Source: Symsagittifera roscoffensis | Taxonomy: Eukaryota > Xenacoelomorpha > Acoela > Convolutidae | Assembly: GCF_963678635.1 (NCBI RefSeq) | Contig: NC_087069.1 | Coordinates: forward strand, 19,194,660 to 19,258,659 | Length of the DNA stretch: 64,000 nt | Direction of reading: 5' to 3' | Shown here: positions 33,740 through 44,595 of the stretch, in pieces | How the letters are laid out: each line of letters begins with the position of its first letter | How positions within the stretch are numbered: the first letter of the stretch is position 1 | Position numbers and translations under genes: made by a program | The notes under the pieces: model-generated | Told to the model about the DNA's origin: nothing | Seen by the model: the letters and a program-made list of their open reading frames with translations, nothing else | The model's database searches: none

Positions 33740-34234
33740 TTAATCAAAGAGCTGTCGAGCAGCAGAAGAATTCTGGAGGTTCTCTATGGAACGCAGAGCT
33801 GGACGAGGTTCCATTGCTGGTGGTTGTTGTGGAGGAGTGTTTTGAGGCGTCATTGTTTCTGAGAATCCCTCATCTTCATCTATTGTGATGGGGTTTTCGA
33901 CTGATCCTTCCTCCTCCCAAGGAAAGAGGAAGTCGTCGACTGGTTGAGCCACATATCTAGAGTCAGGAATCTCGTGGTAGTTCATTCCCACATGCTCAGA
34001 CACTTCCTCCATCATTTGCATTGTTCCAAGTTGGTTCTCTGTGATGGGAACTTGCATCATATGATGTTCGTTGAAATCCCTTCGCATCACTTCCACCTTG
34101 TGCCAGATTTGGATTGGGATATCCATTCGTGCCAGAAAAACTCCAGAGACTGTTTCTCGCACTTGAATTTGTACTAGATCAGGAGAAAATTCTACAGAGT
34201 ACATGAGGTTGCTGTTTTGCACTGAGAAGATCAT
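33740..34234 (-). CDS. Unidentified acidic Polinton ORF, 164 aa
   Basis: Intact frame starting MIFSVQNSNLMYSVEFSPD. It is strand-rich N-terminally, then acidic (EEEGSVENPITIDEDEG), then Pro/Gln-rich (PQNTPPQQPPAMEPRP). No family recognised. Codon use and composition look like coding sequence. It faces the polymerase arm. Confidence 0.5.
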   Translation of the reverse strand: MIFSVQNSNLMYSVEFSPDLVQIQVRETVSGVFLARMDIPIQIWHKVEVMRRDFNEHHMMQVPITENQLGTMQMMEEVSEHVGMNYHEIPDSRYVAQPVDDFLFPWEEEGSVENPITIDEDEGFSETMTPQNTPPQQPPAMEPRPALRSIENLQNSSAARQLFD

Positions 34235-34767
34235 TTTGAGCAGTAAATTGAGTACAAGAGTAAAAATAAGAAAGAGTTGAGAGAGGGGTAGATGATGGAA
34301 GATAAGTTGAAATTAAGATATTTAGAGCTGAGAGAGCAGGTAGTTGACGGTAGTTAAGTTAAAAATAAAATGATTTTTAGTTAAGAGAGAGGAGTACCTT
34401 CAACTGGAATGTGTGGGTTTAACCAATTAGAACGGATTTTCCTTATCTGGATTGTAGTCGTGTCCAATCAGATTTTAGTTTCCTTCTATGGAATTCTTAT
34501 ACAAAACTCGTGTCCAATTGGAAACAAAGCTACATTTTACACATTGTCGTTTCCAATAACAAAAAAGTTCATTTTTGTTCTAGTTGTCGTATCCAATCAG
34601 AAGACTCTTTTAAGGACTTAAGTTTTCCAAATAGGTAAAAATGTACACAAAAGCAATTGCAAAAATAAATGACCAAAAGTTGTTTGCAGTAAAAATAAGA
34701 AATTTTGCTGATATAAGTAACAAAAGAAAGAAAATTAATAAAAGTAACATCTCTGCAACTTTTTTCA

Positions 34768-35337
34768 TCAAGATAATTGAATTTTTTGTATGTAATCAAT
34801 GAGAAATTGCTGATTTTTGAGTAGATAGTCAAGTTCTTTGATTTTGATGTAAATTTGGGAAGATAACTCAAAGTTGACGAATTTTTCAAAGCAAACTTCT
34901 GGAAATCTGATTCCAAACCGAATCAAGCAGGATTTTGAACTTTGAAAATCTTTAAAGAAATGAAGGAATAAAGAACTTTGCTGGGGAGTTTTGACAAATT
35001 TGGGTTTTGGATAGGGGATAAAAAGAGTTTTTGATATATTATCGTACGACTTTTTGATCAATTTCAAATTCTCGAGAATAAACAAAATTTCTTTCCTTGT
35101 GAGGTGTAATTCAGCTGTAAGTTTAAAACTTTGATACGCAATATGTGAATCAAAAGTAAACTCTTTGATTGAGTAAGTATCTCTAAAGAGACCTTTACTT
35201 AGTCGGATAACTCTAATTTGCACAATAAAGACGTCCAAAAAATTATGAAAAAAGTAAGAGTCAACGTCTATTTCATCAATAAGAAAATCAATTAGAATTT
35301 TTTCCTTTTTCTTGTAAAGTAATTCGAGGAAGCTCAA
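34768..35337 (-). CDS. Unidentified Polinton ORF, 189 aa
   Basis: Intact frame (start MSFLELLYKKKEKILIDFLI), helical and Leu/Phe/Lys-rich throughout, with a charged C-terminus (IKIKELDYLLKNQQFLIDYI). No signal peptide or membrane segment is convincing. No family recognised. It lies between the acidic ORF and PolB, divergent from PolB. Confidence 0.5.
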   Translation of the reverse strand: MSFLELLYKKKEKILIDFLIDEIDVDSYFFHNFLDVFIVQIRVIRLSKGLFRDTYSIKEFTFDSHIAYQSFKLTAELHLTRKEILFILENLKLIKKSYDNISKTLFIPYPKPKFVKTPQQSSLFLHFFKDFQSSKSCLIRFGIRFPEVCFEKFVNFELSSQIYIKIKELDYLLKNQQFLIDYIQKIQLS

Positions 35338-35720
35338 ATGTTATTTGATAGTCATTTTTAAAAAATGATTAAGGTTTGTTTTTTAAATAATAAACAGTTC
35401 ACTTTTAGAAAAATCTAAATTCTGATTGGTTGATTTCCAACAAACAGTGTTACTAAAAAAAATACTCAATTCTGATTTGTTGATTTTCTCTAATGAAAAG
35501 CAAAAAAAAAACGTATTTCATTCTGATTTTCTTTTACGTTAAAAGCAACTGCTTTGTACTTTATATAACTACTTGAAATAATTTTCAAATATTTTTAACA
35601 ATTCAAAGTAAGTAAAAACTATTTTTATTAAATTTTTTGGAACATTTTAAATCTCCCACTTCGATATGTACCAAGTTCTAATCCCTTTATATTGAGACTT
35701 AAAAATTCTCCCATTTTTAG

Positions 35721-38700
35721 ATGCCATCGCTGAATAGAAATGAGAAAGTGAAATGCGAGGATTGTGGTAAAGAGTACAGGAGGGATCATGCGGCTCGACA
35801 TCGCAAGAGTTGTGCGCGAGGAGTTATTTCTTGTCCGGAATGTAAATAATGTACTTACAACCAGCAAGAAATGAATTTCCATACGAGCAAGAAGCACGTA
35901 AAGTCAAACGCAAAGTCAACAAAGTGTGTATGGTGTGAGAAAGAATTTCCAAGCTATTATTCACTTCAACAGCATCGCAAGAAGGATCACGGAATGAAAG
36001 CTAGAAAAACGAATGATTCTGTTGCTGATTTGAATAAAATCTTGAAAAACGAGGAGGATAGTGATCAGCTACGAGATGAGTTGAATGCCTGTCAATACTT
36101 CTTTAAAGATACTGAGATGGAAAATTGACGCCACAAAGTATTCAATTTTCAACTTTCAAAACTGGATCCTAACCTAGTTAATGAAAAATTGGATCAATTG
36201 TTTGAAAAACTTGATTGTGCAGCAAAAATCATCATTGCCTTGGGATTTGTGTTACGTAATATAGAAACAAGCGAATATCGTTATTTCTACGCTCATGAAA
36301 ATAACACACTCTTTGATAAATCTATACTACTTTGTACTAAAGCAGACTTGACAACTATACAGAACAAGGTCAATGAGCAAGATATCATTGAAATTTGTAC
36401 ACAAGAGAGACAAAATACGAAATGGCGATTCAAGCTGATCACTAATGTGACCATTTTTGCAGCCTTACTGAAAAATGAACCTATGGGATGTCCAGATTCT
36501 GTGATTCCCGAACCACTTCTGAGGAATAACCATGTTAATTGTTTGATTTCGAATCAAGACACAAAACAACCATACAATGACAATTTGTGTTTGTTTCGAG
36601 CGCTTGCAGTTCATTTACATGGAACAACTGGTCTTGAAACATCCACTTCCAAGATCTTTAACGATTTTCTGGAGAAATCGGGTTGTGATCCGAAACAGTT
36701 TCGTGGAGTTTCGATGGATAATCTACCAGTAGTTGAAGATGTAGTAGAGAAAAACATCTTTATCTACGATATAAACATTGAAGATGGAGACTTCGTGGGA
36801 GAATTAGCTCGGAGAAGTATCGGTAAATATGAGAACACAGTGAAACTTCTACGATACAACAACCACATTATTTACGTCAATAACATCGACAACTTCTTCA
36901 AATGCTTCCGATGCCCAACTTGCGATACATTTTTCCACAAAGCAGACCACTTCAACAAGCATCTCCTACGATGCAAAGATCGAATCAAAAACATTTACCC
37001 CAAAAATGTTTATACTCTACGAGAGACGTTATTTGAAAAACTGGATGGGTTCAATATTGAGTACACAAAAGAACAAACCTTATTCAAAAATGTCGCTATT
37101 TTTGAATTTGAATCAATTTGCGTGCCATCCGAAGAACTAAAACCAACCGAAACAATAACTTGGATCGGGAAGCATGAACCCATATCAGTGTCAATTTCAT
37201 CCAATTTGCTTGACAAACTCATTTTTTTGTGTGACAAAGATCCACAATCCCTCATTATTGACTTTGTGGCAAACTTGGAGTTGTTAGCCGAAAAAATAAA
37301 ACCGAAATGCGATCAAAGTTTCTGGAAATTGAAAATAACATCAAAAAGCGATTACACACAATTTTCAGCATACTTAAAGAACGAGTTAGTTTCAACAAGA
37401 TTGAAGCAAGAGAGTACGAAGATGAATGTATCGAGAATGAGGAAGAAACAGACGCATCCACTCACTTTCTCAGGATTCAAAAAAATCAATTGATTGATTT
37501 GATGCAACATCTAGAGAGATACACCAACACTCTACCAGTATTTGGATTCAACAGTGGTCGGTATGATATAAACCTCATTAAATCATACCTCATTCCCTAC
37601 CTTATCAACGAAAAAGAAATTGAACCTTCAGTTATCAAGAAAGCAAACGACTTTGTTTCCTTCAAATTTGGAGATGTTCAGCTTCTGGACATTATGAAGT
37701 TTTTGGGTGGAGCTACTACCTTAGACTCTTTTCTAAAAGCTTACGAAGCCAGTGAGCTGAAAGGATACTTTCCATACGAGTGGTTTGATACTCCGAACAA
37801 GCTTGATGAACAACAACTACCCTCGTATGATGACTTCTACAGCAAACTGAAGAATAGTAACCCTCTCGATAAAGCGTTTGATGATTATCAAAAACTTCTT
37901 AACACTGGGATAACTGAAGAGCAAGCCTTGAAAAAACTCGGTCTCAAAACCAAACCAGCTACGGGATTGGAAAACTACAACTACCTTAAATCTATCTGAG
38001 AACAGGAAAAGATGACAACATTTCGCGACTTTCTACGGTGGTATAACAACAAAGATGTTGTTCCTACCCTTGATGCTATGCAGAAAATGATTGAATTTTA
38101 TCATGACAAAGGGATAGATATGTTAAAGCTCGGCTGCACACTACCGAATCTAGCCAACATCTGTCTACACAAATCAACCGGCTATAAGTTTTACCCATTC
38201 TTTTCGAGTGATAGTGACTTGCTTCAAAAAATACGGGAAGATATGACCGGTGGTCCCTCAATTGTTTTCACAAGGAAAGCACTAGCAAATGAAACCTTTA
38301 TTCTAAAAACAAAAAATTTGTGTAAATCAATCGTTGGGATTGATGCTAGTCAACTCTATCCTTATTCTATGTGTCAGGATATGCCCACAGGTTTGTATAC
38401 GAGATGAGACTACGATGAAGAAACACAAAAATTCAAGGCAAGGCAAAATCGAGTTCGAACATTTGAAAATATGGTCATGTCATACTTTCAAGCAACCAGA
38501 ACTGAATGTAAAATTGAGATTTACTACACTACAGGAAAACAGAAAAAAATTGATTGCTTTAGTGTTGATGGTTATTGCAACCATTGTAAGACTGTCTTTG
38601 AAGCAATGGGTTGTTATTTCCATTTTTGTCCTTGTCAAGAAGCTAGACCGAGCCTAACTGATGATGATATCAAACGAGGAACCAAGAAAAGAGAAATGGA

Positions 38701-40073
38701 TGGTCTTCGAAAAGACTACATTCGAGAAAAAGGATACTCTATAGAAGAAATGTGGGAGTAGAGCTGGTGGGATCAATTTAAAAACAATGTAGACGTGAAA
38801 ACCTCTATTCTAAAAACAGGAGACGTGAGACGTGAGACCTCTTTCTACAAATGCACTAGTGCAAAACATTAGAAATGAAAAAATGTTCGGCTATGTGCAA
38901 TGCAATCTGAGTGCTCCAGATGAGCTTAAAGCAAAATTTTCCAATTTCCCACCTATTTTCAAAAATATTGATGTTTCCAGAAACGATATTGGTGAATATA
39001 TGAAGACATATGCGGAAGAAAACGATTTGTTAAAACAATCGCAAAGAATGTTGATATCGAGCTTCAAATTGACCAACGGAACACTGATCACACCACTTTT
39101 CAATTTTTTTTTGGATCTAGGACTACAATGTACAAAAATTCATCGTTTTGTACAATACACACCGCATAAAGTATTCAACAGTTTTGTTCAGTCTGTTGTT
39201 GATGCTAGGCGAGCCGGCAATGAAAATCCACTATCTGGCGTAGTAGCCGAAACAATGAAACTTCTAGGAAACAGTTCCTACGGCTATCAAATAATGGACA
39301 GATCAAAACATACAATGACAAAATATCTTGGAGACGAAAAAACCCACAAAGCTATCAATAACCAATTCTCCAAGAGACTTAATATCGTAGCTAAAGATTT
39401 GTATGAAGTGGAACTTGTTAAATCTACTATAGAGCATCGTGAACCAATTATAGTAGGATTTTTTATACAACAGTATGCCAAGTTGAGAATGTTGGAGTTG
39501 TATTTTAACTTTTTCGATGAATTTTGCGATGTCAACAAATTCGAAGAACTCGAAATGGATACAGATTCCCTCTATTTGGCTTTGGCAGAAGAAGATTTAG
39601 ATGATTGTATCCTTCCCAGCAAGCGAGCAGAATGGACTGAAAGGCGAAGCAAGGACTGTCGAGACGATTTCAGAGCAGATGCAAAAAACAACTTTTTTCC
39701 CCGTACTTGCTGTTCTAAACATAAGAAACATGACAAAAGAGAACCAGGATTGTTCAAGGAGGAGTTCAGATGCACCGAAATGTTATGCCTGTGTAGTAAA
39801 ACCTATTGTTGTTACGATAGTAAAAGTCAAAAGTACAAGTTTAGCAGTAAAGGTCTGAACAAACGTGCATTAGAAGACTCTGGAGATGGACCAATGGCAA
39901 AGTATCGACAAGTACTGGATGAGGCAGTGAATTTGAAGTCAACGAATAGAGGATTTAAAACGATTAACCATGCAGTAGCAACTTATGAACAAACTAAAAA
40001 AGGACTGAGCTATTTTTACCCTAAACGGGAAGTTGAATGTGATGGAATACATACTAAACCTCTAAATTTGTAA
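35721..40073 (+). pseudogene. Protein-primed family B DNA polymerase, several stops and frameshifts
   Basis: Replicase of the element. ATG at 35721 after TTTTTAG. The N-terminus has zinc-finger-like modules (KCEDCGKEYRRDHAARH; KCVWCEKEFPSYYSLQQH), and a C2H2 module lies near 36910. Exo I reads AIFEFES (about 37095), with Glu where Asp is usual. Exo II is FNSGRYDIN (about 37547). Palm motifs are A, IDASQLYP (38339); B, KLLGNSSYGYQ (39258); and C, DTDSLYL (39558). A Cys-rich end precedes the TAA at 40073. Breaks: TAA 35847, TGA 36126, frameshift about 37300, TGA 37997, TGA 38405, TAG 38759, frameshift about 38800. The last 413 codons are intact. Confidence 0.93.
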
Positions 40074-40212
40074 GAGATTTGTAGATGGTGTGAACTAATA
40101 CATTTTCTCTGTAGTTAACCTTTTTTTTAAGAAAAACTCTTTTTAAACGCTACGTTTGGGTTAAGAGTATGTTGTTTTTTGATTAGGAAAACTTTTACAA
40201 TCTGGAAAATTG

Positions 40213-40399
40213 GCTAAATCGAGCTCCAAAAAACTCTGCCAAAAATTTTTCTGAAACTTACCATCTGAAATTTACCATCTGAAACCTCGTATCTTAATAC
40301 ATTGGGAAACCTATTCCCTATCTTAATACATTGGGAAATCTATAGCCTATGTTAATACATAGGGTGGCGACCGGATAGTCTATAGCCTATGTTAATACT
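40213..40399. repeat. Polinton right terminal inverted repeat
   Basis: Reverse complement of 23209-23385 with few differences. The outer end reads CTATGTTAATACT. It contains one extra copy of the TCAGATGGTAAATT unit. Confidence 0.9.
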
Positions 40400-40782
40400 A
40401 GGAACTTAAGGCTTTGTATAGACGATTGATCAAACCGAAATTTGTCAAAACTAAAAAAAAAATTCATCGTAAACTTACATAGGAAAACAATGTTTATCTT
40501 AATACATGGCGTCTCTAATATAACACATGGGATTTTGGGGCGGCAAAAAACTCACCCAGGAAACTTAACATACTTATATCTCAAAAATTGTAATTTAACA
40601 CATGGCCACATCCTAACCTATCCTAATACATGGGAAACCCTTTTCCCTGTAATAATACATAGCTTGGAGACCAAACAACTAAAACCAATACTAATAAACT
40701 CCACCCAAAGATCTCCAAACATCCAACCCGCCCCTAATTGTCACAGTCAGAAACTACAAATGTCCACCTGTATTTCACCTTG
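40400..40782. mobile_element. Terminal remnant of old Polinton fragment 1
   Basis: Begins right after the young Polinton. It carries TIR-like words (ATCTTAATACATGG, CCTAATACATGGGAAACCC, TAATACATAGCTTGGAGACC) and GAAATTTGTCAAAACT. It aligns with the terminal part of old Polinton fragment 2 (62870-63100). It is therefore the outer end of the copy whose coding remains lie at 22482-23165. It is cut at 40782 by the Gypsy insertion. Confidence 0.65.
40779..40782. repeat. Gypsy target-site duplication, left (CTTG)
   Basis: CTTG immediately outside the LTR at 40783; repeated at 59697-59700. Confidence 0.8.
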
Positions 40783-41192
40783 TGAGTTATGACCGAAGTG
40801 TATAACTCATAGAGTAATTTCGGATAGGGTACACCGTCTGCTCGTCACGCTATCTTATTTTCGGCCGGATAGATTCGTGCAACTTCTTAGTCTAATACCG
40901 ATCCTAATCTTACTCTTATACTATCTAGTCTCAGGTTGTTTAACTAGTCTCTGCTAGGCTCAATAGATCTAGGGTATACTGGTTTATTGCGGCTGCTGAA
41001 GTACTCGGGAGAGTTCAACTAACTTCTAAGTTAAATTCAAATCTCTCTGGTGCTGAAATTACAAGTAATTTCAGCACTTACAAATAAGTGGATTGTTAGT
41101 CAGATGGATCATGATTGGTTAATATTAAATACTTTACATTGGTAAAATATCTAATTTATCCAATCATAAAATGTAGTTTAGATCAGGTTCCA
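40783..41192 (-). repeat. Gypsy 3' LTR
   Basis: 410 bp; on the minus strand it starts TGGAACCTG and ends ATAACTCA. Contains the 13-bp hairpin at 41050-41077 (GTGCTGAAATTAC, loop AA). The adjoining GGATGGGTGG on the element strand may be the polypurine tract. Differences noticed from the other LTR: aGagttcaac versus aGatttcaac, and AGTGGATTG versus AGTGAATTG. Confidence 0.93.
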
Positions 41193-42786
41193 CCCATCCG
41201 GGTTTTACAGAGTTTTTTAGAATAGTCTTTCTGTAATTCAAAGGATGGATGATGGACGTTGGTATTTGGCGAACATCTTATTTCTTGTGGGTTTTCTTAT
41301 TAGAGAAGTCCCAGATTCAATCGTTGTGTCTTCTTCAAGACAACGACTGGGTTTTCGCAACAAACTCAAATCTGATTTCAGAATGGTTGGCTATGTCAGG
41401 TTTTTCTTGTTTCATTGGTGAGAACTTCTTTGTGTTTGACCCTGTCTGGGAATGGCGTGGAGATTGTGTGTGGAGGGGATGCCTGGTTACTCGGATCTGT
41501 ACGTATACTTGAACATCGAGGTGGTCATTGTTCTAGTTCAATGAAGTCCTTTTCTGCGAAGTCAAGTCGTACTCTAAATCCTTTGAGTTGTGATTGTGGG
41601 CGGCATATTGATTGTGGTTGGCCATTCTTTTTCGAGTGTAGTGGGTTCATTTTGTCTTTGGATGTTCGTCTTTGGTGTTGTATGCTGATCTATATATTGC
41701 ATAATATAATTTACATTTTATAAAACTTTTAGTAGTTTAATGTTTTTTAATTATGATTTTGGTTAGTTGTTTTCACAAAAGCTTTTTGTTTTAGTTCAGT
41801 TATTTTGAAGAGTTACTCACCCTTGAGTAGCTCTTATTAAAAATAGGAGTGTGGTCACAAAGCGTGGATGTAGCGCGGTGGGTTAGGCCGGCTATAGAGC
41901 ATGCTCAGGACGTCCTTCCTGGTGGGTTAGGCCAGGAGTGGGAGTATGATTGCATGCGGTTTTTGTGAGAGGTCCTGTTATGTGACAACGTTTTATGTTG
42001 GGTTTGTTGTGGTTTTTCTTATGTCTTGTTGGTTGTGTCCTTTTTCAAAAATCAAATTGTTTGTGGTATGGGTTTGTCTTTCGACTTTTTTGTGTTTTAT
42101 TATTTCTTTCTTAGACTTTATAATAGTCTTCAAAAGAATAAATTATCCAGTTTTAAACTGGGTTAATCCGGTTTGGGTACCGTTGGTTTCCTTTTCTTAG
42201 TCATGCTGTTATTCTATGATTTGTGGTGTTTAGTAAGCTGCGTTGGTTAGTGTTGTTTAGTGTATAATTCCTTTCCAACCGGGTTAAAGGAAAGTTTGAA
42301 ACGTGTTATCTTGTGTTAGAGTTATCGAGTGTGAAAGCTTGAAACTGAAATTCATTATTTTAAACAATTCTTCGTGGGCGAGCTGTGCGAGTGTGGATAG
42401 AATGTTTGTGCGAATGAATGGAAATATCAAAAGGTTGGTACTGCATTTTCGTTTTATCAATTTATTACATAGAATTTTTAATTTTACTGCTAGTTGTTGG
42501 AGAAAATTAAGTTACAAATTTTCATCATTTTTAGATTTACTGCTTGTGGGGGAAAAATTTATAAATTAAATTACTGCATTGGTATTATATTTATTTAATT
42601 GTTGGTGCAAAAATTTAATAGGGTTTTAAACAGTTTTGAAGAAGTTTGCTATTTTTTATTTTTCTTTTGTGAATTTTTCAGATGATCGTTGGATGAAGGC
42701 TAAAATTCTAAAGAAAACATGGATAAAGAATGGTGAGTTTCTAATATTTTAATTAGTTAGTAATATGTATAATTCATACTTACCTG
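41193..42786 (-). other. Gypsy 3' untranslated region
   Basis: About 1.6 kb with no credible gene. At 41850-41960 there is a structured block (GAGCATGCTC palindrome; CCTGG...CCAGG stem; TAGCGCGGTGGGTTAGG). A diverged counterpart exists in the old element near 18050-18120, so the block has been kept in both copies. Confidence 0.5.
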
Positions 42787-44595
42787 TTAGTCGTCAGGGA
42801 AGAAACCGTGGGGGAAGATGTCGTGGATGAGATCTGAAGTTGTTAGTAATTTAGCTAAAATGCGGATGATATTTTTAGTTTGAAGTAGTGGCCAAAGCAA
42901 TTGAAGTGCTTTAATGGTGGTTAGTTCTTCAGTGCCAACTGCAAATTCATAAGGTGTGTTTTGGATTAGATTATATAATTTGTGATTGAATTTAGTGTTC
43001 TGGATGAATTCTAAAATGGGGATTTCTATAGGTTGTACAAACTCGTGTGGGATAAGGAAGGGTCGGGATTCTTCTGCGTTGAAGGTCTTGGTGATGGGAC
43101 AAAAAATATACATTTGGGTTATGGGATCATAATTTCGAAGAATACCATGAAGGTTAGTATCTTTAATGCAATATGTGAAGTTAAGAAAGAATGGTGAGGT
43201 GTATTTGGAATTGATAAATTGAAAACGATGGTGTGGTTGTCTGGAGGGAGTGTGTAGGTCAAAGTGATTTTGGATGAAACGATAATAAGTATATGTGTGT
43301 GTTTGTTTAGTGCGCAACATAATATCGTGTGAGCAGTGCAAATCTCTTTCATGTGGTGCAAGGAAATGAAAGGTTAGTGAAAATATTTGGAAGCGTTCTT
43401 TAAAACTTTCGTAGGCTTGTGTGTCTGTTAGTGCTTCTGAAATAATGTGGTCAAACTTGCGATCGAAGATATTTAGTGTAAATACATATGGTGTTTTAAT
43501 GAAAAATTTCTCGGTGATTTGTGGGTTAGCGAAGCGATCGTCGTCTAAGAATTGATCTTGGTTAGTTCTGATGATGTTATGATCGTAATATTCTAGTGTA
43601 TATTCATTAGCTCGGGGTGCAGTGTGTGTTTTTAGTGATTTTTTTTATCCAATGTAAGTAAATTGTCTAGGTGTTAGTGGTGTAGTGAGTCGATATAGCA
43701 TGTCCTTATTTCGTTCTATATCGATGTGAGTGTTAGATAAAGGTAAGCAAAGGGGATTAGTAAAATGATAATATGAGGTCCAAGGAAGGGTAGGCATTAA
43801 AACGTGTTCGTCTACAAAGTTACGTGTCTCGTTAGTGTCGTGAGGGGTGTTTAAGGTGTATTGTGGAAATGAGGGTAAGGTGATAGCTAAAAATTCTTTT
43901 GTGTTAGTGTGTTTTGGATGGTTGATATATTCACGGGCTGTTCCTGGTTTCGCTGGGAAAGGATGGTTGGGGAACTTTCTTTTAAAAGTGCGGTAAGCTC
44001 TATTAGTGCTGAGTGAAGATTCAGTAGATGTGGATGATGGTGCTAATGATTCAGTATAAATTGAAGAGGGTGTAGGGGTAGGAGGGTTGGATGAATCTAT
44101 TGTGGATGAGATTTGGTTTATGGTTGGGGTGTCAAGGTGGTAGGGTTGTTGTTGTAGGGTAAGGAAATTATCTAGTTCTGGGGAGATTCGGGGGGTGTCT
44201 GGAGAATGAGATGATTGGTCTGAGTGAAGTGAGGAGTAGGTTGGAGTGACTTGGGAAGCATAAGAGGGTGTAGAATTGGTTGGGACAGGGTTATTTGGTA
44301 GTATGGGTTGAAAAGGGGGTTGGGAAAAATTTGAGGAATTGGTGTGAAAATTATTTGATGGAGATGGTTCAGAGTCGGCAAATTCTTCGGGGGTTTCAAT
44401 ATTCGGGTTATTGAGTTGTGAGATGGAGTATAAAACTGAGATGTGTGAATTAGTATCGGAATTCATGCCGGATGTTACATTACTGGTGGGGAAATCGGGT
44501 GGCGGAAAAGCAAAAAGTGGTATTATTGGGATTGGAGTGGTGAGGTTGGTTGGGTGGGAATTTGATCGGTGTAGGGATCCAAGTTGTCGGCTCAT
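42787..44595 (-). pseudogene. Gypsy 3'-most ORF, 603 codons with one in-frame TAA
   Basis: The frame is open from ATG 44595 to the stop at 42787 except for a TAA at 43645-43647. The N-terminal 200 residues are Ser/Thr/Pro-rich and disordered-looking (PTPTPSSIYTESLAPSSTST). The C-terminal 350 are folded-looking, with many His, Tyr and Asn and a helical end (LQLLWPLLQTKN, AKLLTTSDLI). The old copy has TTA at the stop position. No family recognised. It overlaps the preceding env frame by 4 nt, so it is probably expressed from the same transcript. A structural or regulatory accessory role is possible but not shown. Confidence 0.6.

Larger units (their letters stand above)
23209..40399. mobile_element. 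Polinton/Maverick, about 17.2 kb, disabled copy
   Basis: Self-synthesising DNA transposon with viral-type genes: protein-primed PolB, retroviral-type integrase, HerA/FtsK-like ATPase, adenain-like protease and both capsid proteins. It is bounded by inverted repeats starting (A/T)GTATT(A/C)ACATAGGCTATAG at each end. Left-arm genes (24468-32414) lie on the minus strand; PolB (35721-40073) lies on the plus strand. No matching 6-bp target duplication is visible beside the ends chosen. Most genes carry one or more frameshifts or stops, so the copy is not autonomous as assembled. Confidence 0.92.

Noticed and set aside
41860..41960. tRNA gene or SINE
   Set aside because: A box-A-like word is present but no box B or cloverleaf could be formed.
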